From positions 1-11,826 of the forward strand of contig CANKXQ010000024.1 in NCBI GenBank assembly GCA_947487745.1: a stretch of DNA of 11,826 nt. The letters run 5' to 3'. Position numbers and translations under genes: made by a program. Positions 1 through 10,812 of this stretch are shown here, in pieces. The notes beneath the pieces are model-generated. The model made no database searches, had not been told where the DNA came from, and was given only the letters and a program-made list of their open reading frames with translations. The DNA is from Spartobacteria bacterium (GTDB taxonomy: Bacteria > Verrucomicrobiota > Verrucomicrobiia > Chthoniobacterales > Terrimicrobiaceae). Every line of letters starts with the position of its first letter. Position 1 is the stretch's first letter.

Positions 1-256
1 ATCCAATCGCGCCGCTTTTGCCCAAGCCACCGGGTGAGCGAGAGATTTTGGATGCTCTGGCATGCGGGGGGTGCGCAATTTAGGGGAGATTCAAGGCAGC
101 AATTTCAGTTCAATCGCCGGATTCGGGTTTAGCCCAGTTCGTCTCTCCAATAGGATAGCGCTCTTGAAATACCCCCCTCCCTGCGAAGACTGCTGTTCTC
201 TCGAAGAAACTCGTGTTATCAAGTTCGATGGCTTGCGCGTGTCACAACCGGTGTGT
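1..256. other. Upstream non-coding stretch at window edge
   Basis: No gene can be supported here. A forward frame is open from 62 into the nuclease gene, but the encoded stretch (62-256) has no family-like sequence and covers a 42-nt motif that recurs upstream of the next gene, so it is probably leader DNA. The first 40-80 bases could hold the 3' end of an upstream gene: short open stubs exist in two frames, ending at the TGA near 35 and the TAG near 81. Neither is recognisable. Confidence 0.5.
189..230 (+). repeat. Imperfect direct repeat, copy A (upstream of Rpn gene)
   Basis: This 42-nt stretch aligns to 1261-1303 with 33 of 43 columns identical by hand count. It contains the exact shared blocks TGTTCTCTCG and GTGTTAT and both copies end in CGATG. 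Each copy sits just upstream of a gene: this one 26 bases before the nuclease start, the other reaching the ATG of the broken antitoxin. It could be a shared promoter or leader, or the edge of a mobile unit. Sequence similarity is seen; the role is inferred. Confidence 0.5.
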
Positions 257-1192
257 ATGGTGACCAAGATGCGCTACTTGGATCCCAAGAACGACCTTAC
301 CTTCAAGAAGGTTTTTGGTCAGCATCCGCACCTCCTCAAGAGCTTTCTCAACGCGCTGCTGCCCTTGGAGCCTGACGCCCAGATCGAGGAACTTGAGTAT
401 CTTCCCAGCGAACTGGTCCCCGAAGTCCCGGAGACACGAAACAGCATCGTGGATGTTCGCTGTGTGGACCAAAAAAAACGCCAATTCATCGTCGAGATGC
501 AGATGCTCTGGACCGATAGCTTCATGAACCGGGTGCTCTTCAACGCCTCGAAGGCTTATGTGAAGCAGTTGAAAACCGGTCAGGAATACCACCTCCTTCA
601 ACCCGTCTATTCGCTCAACCTCGTGGACGATACCTTCATCAAAGACAGTCCTGAGTGGTATCACCACTACCGGATTGTCCACGCCCTTGATACAGGTCGC
701 CAGATCGAGGGGTTGGAATTCGTCTTCGTCGAGTTGCCGAAATTTCGCCCGCAGACGATGCCCGAAAAGCGCCTGCAAGTGCTCTGGCTGCGGTATCTCA
801 CCGAAGTCGGTGAGAAGTCGGCGGAGATTTCCACTGATCTCCTCGCACAGCAAGAAGTGCGCGAGGCGGTGGAATACGTGAAGGAATCCGGCTTCAGCGA
901 AGGCGAACTGGCGGCCTACGAGAAATACTGGGACGGCGTGAGCGTCGAGCGCACGCTCCTCGCAGACGCCATCGCCGAGGGCGAAGCAAAGGGCCGCGCC
1001 GAAGGCGAAGCGAAGGGCCGCGCCGAGGGCGAGCTACTCGGAAAACAAAAAGTTGCCCTAAAAATGTTGCGCAAGGGACTCGGAGTTGAAGAAGTCTCGG
1101 CTATTGCTGAGATCGATGCGGAAGAAGTTCTCCGACTTTCGAGACTGCTCCAAGAGTTCGGCCCGGCTGCCGAAGAACATTGCGCCAGCTGA
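257..1192 (+). CDS. Rpn family / PD-(D/E)XK nuclease-family putative transposase
   Basis: A 311-residue protein of the Rpn-like PD-(D/E)XK family (PDDEXK_2; often labelled 'recombination-promoting nuclease/putative transposase'). Family members are metal-dependent DNA endonucleases linked to RecA-independent recombination. The N-terminus carries the hallmark RYLDPKNDLTFKKVFG and LLKSFLNALLP. The catalytic region shows SIVDVRC, then FIVEMQM, giving D66, E80 and Q82 (D…ExQ type). LWTDSFMNRVLFNASKAYVKQ follows in two blocks typical of the family. The C-terminus has a repeated EGEAKGRA segment (residues 241-259) and a helical tail. I chose ATG 257; ATG 269 would begin directly at MRYLDPK and is equally plausible. 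A forward extension to 62 is unlikely because its residues look random. The gene stands apart from the sugar locus and next to a broken antitoxin, as expected for an accessory zone. Family call is firm; activity is inferred. Confidence 0.9.
   Translation: MVTKMRYLDPKNDLTFKKVFGQHPHLLKSFLNALLPLEPDAQIEELEYLPSELVPEVPETRNSIVDVRCVDQKKRQFIVEMQMLWTDSFMNRVLFNASKAYVKQLKTGQEYHLLQPVYSLNLVDDTFIKDSPEWYHHYRIVHALDTGRQIEGLEFVFVELPKFRPQTMPEKRLQVLWLRYLTEVGEKSAEISTDLLAQQEVREAVEYVKESGFSEGELAAYEKYWDGVSVERTLLADAIAEGEAKGRAEGEAKGRAEGELLGKQKVALKMLRKGLGVEEVSAIAEIDAEEVLRLSRLLQEFGPAAEEHCAS
977..1033 (+). repeat. 24-bp in-frame tandem repeat in Rpn gene
   Basis: Two full 24-nt units (977-1000, 1001-1024) and a 9-nt partial unit encode EGEAKGRA twice plus EGE. 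The units differ only at third codon positions (for example GCA/GCG and GAA/GAG). Charged KGRAEGE repeats of variable copy number are typical of the C-terminal region of this family and are prone to slippage. Confidence 0.85.
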
Positions 1193-1260
1193 GAATCGGA
1201 AATCCGCACCTCCAAAAATTGTTTTTCGGCCACGACCTCACTCGTTTCTCGATTTTCGGA

Positions 1261-1303
1261 ACTGATGTTCTCTCGGAGACGACTTGTGTTATACCAATCG
1301 ATG
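1261..1303 (+). repeat. Imperfect direct repeat, copy B (upstream of broken antitoxin)
   Basis: Second copy of the motif at 189-230, with about ten differences including one inserted base. It ends exactly on the ATG at 1301-1303 that would start the full-length antitoxin reading frame. With copy A it brackets the Rpn gene. Confidence 0.5.
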
Positions 1304-1582
1304 ACTATTAAAAGGGGTCAGAAATCGCATGAAATTGAAGCTTTATACGAACAGAATGCGTAAGAACTCCGGAAGCCCGACAAGGCAATTTTGAGGCAGT
1401 TGAAAGCTACCGCTTACAACACATTCAAGAAAGATCGCCGTATCAATATACGGTTGTCTGAACATAATATTGTTGGAATTCAAAAGGTCGCCGTGAAAAG
1501 AGGAATCCCATACCAATCATTGATTTCCGGCTTGATCCATCAGTTTGTGGAGGGCGACCTCGTAGAAAAAGCAACAAGTTAA
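1301..1582 (+). pseudogene. CopG/RHH-type antitoxin, interrupted by in-frame TAA
   Basis: Frame 1301-1582 reads as a typical ~93-residue ribbon-helix-helix antitoxin, except for a TAA at 1361-1363. Before the stop it reads MTIKRGQKSHEIEALYEQNA, which resembles the family's short acidic N-terminal helix. After it comes ELRKPDKAILRQLK, then the core FKKDRRINIRLS (DNA-contacting beta-strand), IVGIQKVAVKRGIPYQSLI and a final HQFVEGDLVEK. The frame is the same on both sides, so one base change at the stop would restore it. Such antitoxins normally sit directly beside a small toxin gene (BrnT- or RelE-like). No toxin is visible in the 108 bp between the nuclease gene and this one, so it looks like an orphaned relic. 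A shorter product could still start at TTG 1391 (63 residues, keeping the RHH core), so partial function is possible. Confidence 0.7.
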
Positions 1583-1624
1583 CATCGAAGACCGCCATGC
1601 TCCCGCTTTCACGCGAGTTGACGG

Positions 1625-1656
1625 AAAAGGGCGTGACGGGTGTTTTACACCGCCCT
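1625..1656 (-). terminator. Hairpin with T-run at the end of the AraC-family gene
   Basis: On the minus strand, AGGGC-GGTGT-aaa-ACACC-(6-nt bulge)-GCCCT forms a two-part stem that runs straight into TTTT (1625-1628 on the plus strand). The gene's TAA stop (1645-1647) begins within the loop. The arrangement fits an intrinsic terminator between the convergent antitoxin relic and the regulator. The bulge and the short T-run keep confidence modest. Confidence 0.4.
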
Positions 1657-2490
1657 CCCGCTACGGATGAGGTGCTCCTTGCGGTAGGTGCGCGGGGGGA
1701 TTCCGAATTGCCGGCGGAAACAGCGGGAGAAGTAGAACTCGTCCTCGAAGCCGCAGGCGTTGGCTACCTCTGAAATGGAGTTGCTGGTTTCGATCAAAAG
1801 TCGGCACGCTTCTTGAAGTCTTAACCCCAGAGCGTAACGCGCCGGGGTGATTCCCATCGCCTCATTCCAACGGCGTTGGAAGGTGGATACCGACATATTG
1901 CATTTGCTGGCGAGGGACTCCAGGTTCGGTGGCGATTGCCAGTTGGTTTGGATGGCATCCATTGCCTTGGATATGAGGGAGGAGGCGGACACATGCGGAG
2001 GCAGAAGGGTTTCCAGAATGAGTCGCTCGGCGATGCGGTCGATGCGTGCGGATTTTTCCTTGCTGGCGAGACATCGTGCCAACTCTTCAAGAAGCGGACT
2101 GAGCGCGGAGGGATTCGAGATCGGCCACACAGGCCGCGATTCCTCGATAAATCCGCATTGGACAAATCTCGGCATGAGCCCGCTGGAATAGACGAGGTAT
2201 AGCTCGGTCCAGTATTCATGGGGCTCAGAGGGGCCGTATTCCAAATAATCGCCATCCAACTGTGTGATCACGCAAGGCGCCTCGACCTTCCAGCAGTGCC
2301 CCTTCCTGTGAAACTCGCCACCACCATTAAGAATCAGAGAAAAATTTGCAGTGTCGAATTGGCTGCTCACCCAACCGGTCTTGCGGGGGATGAAGCCCAG
2401 TGAACTCAGTGGCGTCATCGAACGCAATGGTCCTCCTTCCTCGTGCCAGTAATTGACCGGAAAAGACAGGTTTTTGAAAAGGTTGTCCAT
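1645..2490 (-). CDS. AraC family transcriptional regulator
   Basis: A 281-residue one-component regulator of the AraC/XylS family. Residues ~20-160 form the cupin-like ligand-binding half (WVSSQFDTANFSLILNGGGEF is followed by an acidic, Tyr/Trp-rich strand region, as in sugar-sensing members). Residues ~175-272 form the DNA-binding domain with two helix-turn-helix units: LESLASKCNMSVSTFQRRW (190-208), and around 238-260 SISEVANACGFEDEFYFSR, followed by FRRQFGIPPRTYRK, the family signature. The ATG at 2490 is the only start giving a normal N-terminus; no Shine-Dalgarno motif precedes it. It is divergent from the ThuA-like gene across 42 bp, so it most likely senses a sugar or pathway intermediate and activates the plus-strand catabolic series while controlling itself. 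Family is certain; effector unknown. Confidence 0.93.
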   Translation of the reverse strand: MDNLFKNLSFPVNYWHEEGGPLRSMTPLSSLGFIPRKTGWVSSQFDTANFSLILNGGGEFHRKGHCWKVEAPCVITQLDGDYLEYGPSEPHEYWTELYLVYSSGLMPRFVQCGFIEESRPVWPISNPSALSPLLEELARCLASKEKSARIDRIAERLILETLLPPHVSASSLISKAMDAIQTNWQSPPNLESLASKCNMSVSTFQRRWNEAMGITPARYALGLRLQEACRLLIETSNSISEVANACGFEDEFYFSRCFRRQFGIPPRTYRKEHLIRSGRAV

Positions 2491-2532
2491 GGCAATTTGT
2501 GATCAAAGCCAATAAACACGCTTCAAACAATT
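2491..2532. promoter_or_regulatory. Divergent control region between AraC-type regulator and catabolic genes
   Basis: This is the whole 42-bp gap between two divergent start codons, so at least one promoter must extend into a coding region. It holds two TCAAA half-sites in direct orientation at 2503-2507 and 2523-2527, exactly 20 bp apart (TCAAAGCCAAT and TCAAACAAT). Direct repeats about two helical turns apart are the usual operator geometry for AraC-family activators. The match is short, so the operator call is tentative. Confidence 0.35.
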
Positions 2533-3180
2533 ATGAATTCCCCAAAACTCCTATTCCTTCAAGGCGGTTGGTATGGCCATAAGCCTGAACAAATCGTCCA
2601 TAGATTCCATTCAGCTCTTCTATCGCGCGGTTGGCAAACAGAGACAATCACCAGCCTGGAACGCCTTGCGGACACGGACTGGCTCAAGACCTTCGATGTC
2701 ATCTCACCCTGCTGGACTTGCGGGAAGCTTTCCCCTGAGGAAAGCGCCGGCCTGCGTGACGCTGTGCGAGCGGGAGTAGGGCTTGGAGGGATCCATGGCG
2801 GCATGGGGGATGCCTTCCGTGGCGATCTTGATTATGAATGGATGGTTGGCGGGCATTTTGTCGACCATCCCCATGTGGGCGATTACACGATCCGGTTGAA
2901 CCAGGTCGGGGATCCGATCATGCAAGGTCTTTCGTCGGAATTTTCCTACAAGTCCGAGCAATACTACATGCTCATGGATCCCGGCGTCCGGGTGCTGGCC
3001 GAGGCGGACTATACCTTCGAGGGACGCACCTGCACGATGCCTGTCGTGTGGACAAAACACTGGGGCAAGGGTCGCGTTTTTTATTCGGCGCTGGGACATG
3101 ATCCCGCCGAGTTCGATACCTATCCGCAGGTTTTCCAAATGTCCCTGAACGGCATCCTCTGGGCAGGGAACGCACTTTGA
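2533..3180 (+). CDS. ThuA domain-containing protein
   Basis: A 215-residue ThuA-like protein (PF06283, class I glutamine-amidotransferase-like fold). Seen: an N-terminal strand KLLFLQGGWYGHKPE (5-19), the fold's mid region AGVGLGGIHGGMGDAF (80-95), WMVGGHFVDHP (103-113), and the C-terminal signature MPVVWTKHWGKGRVFYSALGHD (169-190, in two blocks) with the family's Trp-Gly-Lys-Gly-Arg and Gly-His. The usual GATase Cys/Glu/His triad is not evident at its normal sites, as in other ThuA members. In rhizobia, thuA sits next to thuB, a Gfo/Idh/MocA oxidoreductase, and the pair assimilates trehalose, maltitol and sucrose isomers through 3-keto derivatives. Here the next gene is also Gfo/Idh/MocA, 20 bp downstream, so a ThuAB-like pair is likely. 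First gene of the divergent series. ATG 2533 has an A/C-rich leader and no Shine-Dalgarno motif. The exact reaction of ThuA is not settled, and the substrate here is unknown. Confidence 0.88.
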   Translation: MNSPKLLFLQGGWYGHKPEQIVHRFHSALLSRGWQTETITSLERLADTDWLKTFDVISPCWTCGKLSPEESAGLRDAVRAGVGLGGIHGGMGDAFRGDLDYEWMVGGHFVDHPHVGDYTIRLNQVGDPIMQGLSSEFSYKSEQYYMLMDPGVRVLAEADYTFEGRTCTMPVVWTKHWGKGRVFYSALGHDPAEFDTYPQVFQMSLNGILWAGNAL

Positions 3181-3200
3181 TTTCCAACAAACACAACATC

Positions 3201-7375
<4,175 letters not shown>

Positions 7376-7378
7376 ATC

Positions 7379-8644
7379 ATGAAAACAAACAGGCCGCACC
7401 CCACGCCGCCTCAAGTCGCGCATCACGCACGCGAGTTTTATGGTTTTCTACATTTCACAACGAACACTTTCACCGACAAAGAGTGGGGCTATGGCCATGA
7501 CTCGCCGACGGTTTTCAATCCCACCGAGTTTGATGCGGATCAGTTGATTGATTCGGCAAAGCTGGCGGGGATGCGCGGCTTGATCCTTACTTGCAGACAC
7601 CACGATGGGTTTTGTCAATGGCCAAGCAAGTTCACGGAGCACAGCGTTCGCAACAGTCCCTTTCGAAAAGCAAAGGCGAAGTGGTGCGCGAAGTGGAACA
7701 GGCCTGCCGACGCGCAGGACTGCAATTTGGCGTTTATCTTTCCCCCTGGGATCGCAATCACGCGGCGTATGGCAGCCCGGAATACATCACTTATTTCCGC
7801 TCACAATTGCGTGAATTACTCACAGAATCTGGTGGATTTGTATTTCGCACCGGTGGGGCGCGGCACGAACTTTCTGCTGGATTTGCCGCCGGATCGCATG
7901 GGTCTGATACCGGAAGTTGATCGCCAATCGCTGCGCGGATTCCGCAGTCACCTCGATAAAACTTTCTCGCACAATTTTGCAGCTGGCCATTCGCGTTCGA
8001 TCGATTGGCAAACCATAGACGGACAGAGTCAGTGGGTGATCGAAATCAATCTGCCTGAGGCTCACCATGTGAATGTGATCGAACTTCGCGAAGACATTCG
8101 CCTCGGCCATCGCGTGGATCAATGGGGACTGGAAGCATGTGATGCCGCGAATAATTGGCAAGAGCTCGCGACGGTTCAAAGTGTCGTCGCGCGCAGGCTC
8201 GTGCGATTTGCATCGCAGTCCGCGACGGAATTCCGTGTTCGCATAACCGAGGCCAGTGATGAGCCGCTTATCACGGAAGCGGGGCTGTATTTTGAGCCTG
8301 ATTTGACTGAGCATCGAGCACAAACGCCCAATGAGATTGCCGCACGCATCACGCATAAAACCGGCGGTGAAATCGTGCTGGATTTGCAGGAATCGATGCC
8401 GTTGCTTGCGGTGCGATACACGCCTGAAATTGTGCATCGCGTCAGCAAATATGAAATCGCTTTTGCGGATGTGGCCGGACAATGGCGTGATCCGATCGCC
8501 GGGGAATTCGGCAATGAGCAGTTCAATGCCGCGCCGCAGCTTGTCGCCTGCAATACCAGGGCGCGCTATGTCCGTTTCCATGCCAAGCAATTCTGCATGG
8601 GCGACGCATTGGCGGGAAATGAAATGAATGTGCTGCGGGTATGA
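7379..8644 (+). pseudogene. GH29 alpha-L-fucosidase, frameshifted and missing its catalytic core
   Basis: Begins 3 bp after the beta-galactosidase stop. The N-terminus is clear GH29: [60 protein letters not shown]. At about 7670 the family sequence leaves this frame and continues one frame over as [52 protein letters not shown], which fits loss of one G in a GGCAAAGGC-like stretch. At about 7822-7831 it jumps to [20 protein letters not shown] in the original frame. The segment normally between LLTE(YG) and LVDLYY, roughly 120-140 residues including the VWFDGA nucleophile, is absent. Residues after ~7920 form C-terminal beta-sandwich (discoidin-like) domains. Because the two lesions cancel, a 421-codon frame stays open, but its product could not be a fucosidase. 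The stop overlaps the next ATG (ATGA). Confidence 0.9.
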
Positions 8645-8855
8645 AGACAACCGTTACCGGCGAAGATTTGAACATTCTCGTCTCCCTGGACGGGGACGAT
8701 ACATGGACGGGGCGCCCCCCTTTGCCGGTCCCGCTGGAGCGGGACCGTTTGCTACCTTGCACCGTGCCCGGCAGGCCGTCCCCGATCAAGGGAATCCCCT
8801 GCCATGGATCGCACGCGTTTTGAAGCAAGCCGTCCCGAATGATCCTACCTTTTAA
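8641..8855 (+). pseudogene. Truncated, frameshifted right-handed parallel beta-helix protein (N-terminal stub)
   Basis: ATG 8641 overlaps the fucosidase stop as ATGA, the mark of a translationally coupled operon gene. The first frame reads NILVSLDGDDTWTGR, the usual N-terminal strand of parallel beta-helix polysaccharide-acting proteins ('YVSPxGDDxWSGR'). The expected next motif appears in another frame as GPFATLHRARQAV (8742-8780), matching the family's DGPFATLxRARxAV. The frame change falls at or near a 10-bp-stem hairpin (8726-8747). The sequence then loses similarity and stops at 8853-8855, whereas such proteins are normally several hundred residues long. It is therefore a decayed 5' remnant. 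Whether the full gene was a glycosidase, lyase or structural protein cannot be told from this piece. A 60-codon frame from 8641 to 8823 is open but chimeric. Confidence 0.65.
8726..8747. repeat. Perfect inverted repeat (10-bp stem, GG centre)
   Basis: CGGTCCCGCT is followed by GG and its exact reverse complement AGCGGGACCG. It lies at the point where the beta-helix stub changes reading frame. It could be a small REP-like element or a chance palindrome that promoted a replication slip. No T-run follows, so a terminator role is unlikely. Confidence 0.6.
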
Positions 8856-8858
8856 CCC

Positions 8859-8878
8859 GCCGCCAAATACCACTGATC
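8859..8878 (+). repeat. Junction direct repeat, copy 2 (orphan oxidoreductase 3' end)
   Basis: Encodes AAKYH-stop (8859-8876) with no oxidoreductase gene in front of it; it matches the true end of oxidoreductase 1 (4230-4249) at 19 of 20 bases. An in-frame TAA lies just before it (8853-8855), so it is not part of a functional reading frame. It marks the right edge of the CAZyme block, 25 bp before the isomerase 1 start. A short similarity to oxidoreductase 1 may extend further left (GAAGCAAGCCG at 8822 against GAAACAAGGCCG), but this is weak. Confidence 0.8.
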
Positions 8879-8903
8879 AGCCCAAAATAAACACCAACAT
8901 AAC

Positions 8904-9671
8904 ATGAAAACCGAACAAATCGCCGTTCAGCTCTACACGCTGAGAGACTTCACCAAAACTCCCACCGATTTCGCAGCCACGCTGCGCCGGGTCCGCGAAA
9001 TCGGCTATCATGCCGTCGAACTCGCGGGAACCGCCGGCCTGACTCCAGCCGAAGCTACACAAATCGTTCACGACGCCGACTTGCAAATCTCTTCCAGCCA
9101 CGAGTCTATGGAATTGATTATGAAACAACCGCAGCAGGTGGTGGATCGCTTGGGTGAGTTTGGCATCACTCATGCGGTTTATGCCTATCCCGCCGGTGTC
9201 GACTTGTCGAATGCCGCTCAGGTCGAGAAGATGATTGCTGACCTCGATGCCGCCGGTGCCGTGTTGCGCCGTGCTGGCATGACGCTGTGTTATCACAACC
9301 ACGCCCACGAGTTTTTTCAACGCAATGGCCGCACCGTGCTGGATGATCTTTTCGCTCGCACCTCGCCGGAGCATCTTCAAGCCGAACTCGACATCCATTG
9401 GGTCCAGGCCGGCGGTGGTGATCCTGCCGAAGCATGCCGCCGCCTCGCCGGCCGCCTGCCCCTTCTGCATGTGAAGGATTTTACCGTCACGGCACAGGGC
9501 GAACGCCTGTTTGCGGAGGTCGGATATGGAAACCTAAACATACCGGAAATCCTCACTGCCGCCGAGGCCGCAGGATGCCAATGGTTCATCGTCGAGCAGG
9601 ACACCTGCCCCGGCAATCCGTTCGAATGCATCGCTCGCAGCTTGGATTATCTCAAGGGCCTGTGCGAGTGA
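8904..9671 (+). CDS. Sugar phosphate isomerase/epimerase family TIM-barrel protein 1
   Basis: A 255-residue xylose-isomerase-like TIM barrel (AP_endonuc_2 fold, COG1082). Seen in order: strand 1 IAVQLYTLRD (6-15), GYHAVELAG (34-42), ISSSHESME (62-70), CYHNHAHEF (129-137; E136), AELDIHWVQAGG (160-171; D163), LLHVKDF (187-193; H189), and FIVEQD (228-233; E231). E136/D163/H189/E231 sit where this fold places its divalent-metal ligands. Members act as sugar isomerases, epimerases or, in oxidative glycoside routes, as C-glycoside or 3-keto-glycoside cleaving enzymes. ATG 8904 follows a G-free A/C-rich leader. Its start shares 14 bases with beta-galactosidase. It is followed at 30 bp by oxidoreductase 2, suggesting they act in sequence on the same sugar. 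Fold firm; reaction unknown. Confidence 0.9.
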   Translation: MKTEQIAVQLYTLRDFTKTPTDFAATLRRVREIGYHAVELAGTAGLTPAEATQIVHDADLQISSSHESMELIMKQPQQVVDRLGEFGITHAVYAYPAGVDLSNAAQVEKMIADLDAAGAVLRRAGMTLCYHNHAHEFFQRNGRTVLDDLFARTSPEHLQAELDIHWVQAGGGDPAEACRRLAGRLPLLHVKDFTVTAQGERLFAEVGYGNLNIPEILTAAEAAGCQWFIVEQDTCPGNPFECIARSLDYLKGLCE

Positions 9672-9701
9672 TGCCATAGCGAAGCCCGCGACCCTGCACT
9701 C

Positions 9702-10781
9702 ATGAAAAAACTCAAATGGGGCATTATTGGCTCTGGCGTTATCACTCATGCAATGGCCAAAGGGTTGGAGGAGTCAGAAACAGGCGAACTCCATGCAGTC
9801 AGCAGTCGCACGCAGGAGTCGTCGGACCAATGGGGCCAAAAATACAATCTGCCGAAAGGCAAATGTTACCCTTCTTATGCGGCGATGTTGGCCGACGAAG
9901 AGATCGACGCCGTGTATGTCGCGTTGATGAACGACCGGCATTGTGAGTTGACCGTTCAGGCTGCGGAGGCGGGCAAGCACATCCTCTGCGAAAAACCCCT
10001 CGCGATGAACCATGCCGAAGCGCTGCTCATGCTCGAGGCTTGCCGCGCCAGTCGAGTTTTTCTCATGGAAGCATTCATGTGGCGCTGCCACCCCGGCACG
10101 GCTGAATGGCTCAAGCTGATCCGCGAAGGCGTGATCGGCGATGTGCGCATCATTGAGGCGCAATTTAGTTTCAACATGAAAGGCAACCCGACCGGCACCC
10201 GCATGATCAACAAACTCGGCGGCGGCGGCATCATGGATGTCGGTTGCTACACGGTCAGCGCGGCGAGAGCCATTGCCGGCAACGCCCAGGGGAAAGATTT
10301 TGCTGAACCGATCGAGATGCAGGGTTACGGCCATGTCAGCGAGACCGGCGTCGATGAATGGGCTACGGCCACGATGCGGTTTTCGGGAAACGTCCTTGCC
10401 AATGTTTCGTGCGGCCTGCAAGTCCATCAGCACAACCAGATTCGCATCTATGGATCGGAGGGCAATATGGTCATACCAAGCCCGTGGTTTGCGGATGGCA
10501 AGGCGATCATCAGCGTGGGCAATGAAACCCGTGAAGTCGTTCACAGCAGTCCCAAATCGCTCTACACGCACGAAGTCGATATGCTCGGCCGATGCGTTCG
10601 CGAAGGCCGTCTTGAAGCCTACGCGCCAGCGATGACCTGGGCCGACAGCTTAGGTCAGCAATTAACGCTCGACCGCTGGCGCAAAGCCGTCGGAGTCGTA
10701 TTTGAGGGCGAGACACTGGACAAACCACCAGGTAATCTTTCCGATCAAGTCTGTTCCAACGCGGCGAGCGAGAACAGTTGA
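9702..10781 (+). CDS. Gfo/Idh/MocA family oxidoreductase 2 (GFOR/dihydrodiol-dehydrogenase-like)
   Basis: A 359-residue NAD(P)-dependent oxidoreductase, probably cytoplasmic. Rossmann domain: WGIIGSGVITHAMA (6-19), AVSSRT (32-37), VYVALMNDRH (71-80) and the motif LCEKPLAMN (95-103; Lys98). The substrate domain starts with LMEAFMWRCHP (121-131) and has GGIMDVGCYTVSAARAI (175-191), where Asp179 and Tyr183 replace the classical Asp…His pair. EAFMWR plus DVGCY marks the glucose-fructose-oxidoreductase / dimeric dihydrodiol-dehydrogenase-like branch, clearly different from oxidoreductase 1. The two oxidoreductases are therefore not recent duplicates and should catalyse different steps. There is no Tat signal, unlike periplasmic GFOR. 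Spacing is 30 bp from isomerase 1 and 31 bp to isomerase 2, consistent with one transcript. Confidence 0.92.
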   Translation: MKKLKWGIIGSGVITHAMAKGLEESETGELHAVSSRTQESSDQWGQKYNLPKGKCYPSYAAMLADEEIDAVYVALMNDRHCELTVQAAEAGKHILCEKPLAMNHAEALLMLEACRASRVFLMEAFMWRCHPGTAEWLKLIREGVIGDVRIIEAQFSFNMKGNPTGTRMINKLGGGGIMDVGCYTVSAARAIAGNAQGKDFAEPIEMQGYGHVSETGVDEWATATMRFSGNVLANVSCGLQVHQHNQIRIYGSEGNMVIPSPWFADGKAIISVGNETREVVHSSPKSLYTHEVDMLGRCVREGRLEAYAPAMTWADSLGQQLTLDRWRKAVGVVFEGETLDKPPGNLSDQVCSNAASENS

Positions 10782-10812
10782 TCCTCTTCAAACCATAAAT
10801 TAAAACCAAACT

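Noticed and set aside
62..256. N-terminal extension of the Rpn nuclease from ATG 62
   Set aside because: The 65 extra residues have no family character, include Pro/Cys-rich random-looking stretches, and cover the copy-A repeat; the family begins near MRYLDPKNDLTF.
1166..1238. Terminator after the Rpn gene (CCGAAGAACA … TGTTTTTCGG)
   Set aside because: The complementary arms are about 35 nt apart with a mismatch and no T-run follows, so an intrinsic terminator is not supported.
3177..3200. TTG start at 3177 for oxidoreductase 1, overlapping the ThuA stop
   Set aside because: Possible as a coupled start, but ATG 3201 gives the usual short N-terminus before the Rossmann strand; kept only as an alternative.
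8641..8823. A 60-residue small-protein gene
   Set aside because: Its start resembles a beta-helix protein, but the continuation of that family lies in a different frame, so the small frame is better read as part of a pseudogene.
9774..10571. Minus-strand open frame opposite oxidoreductase 2
   Set aside because: A shadow of a clear Gfo/Idh/MocA gene, with no family resemblance of its own.
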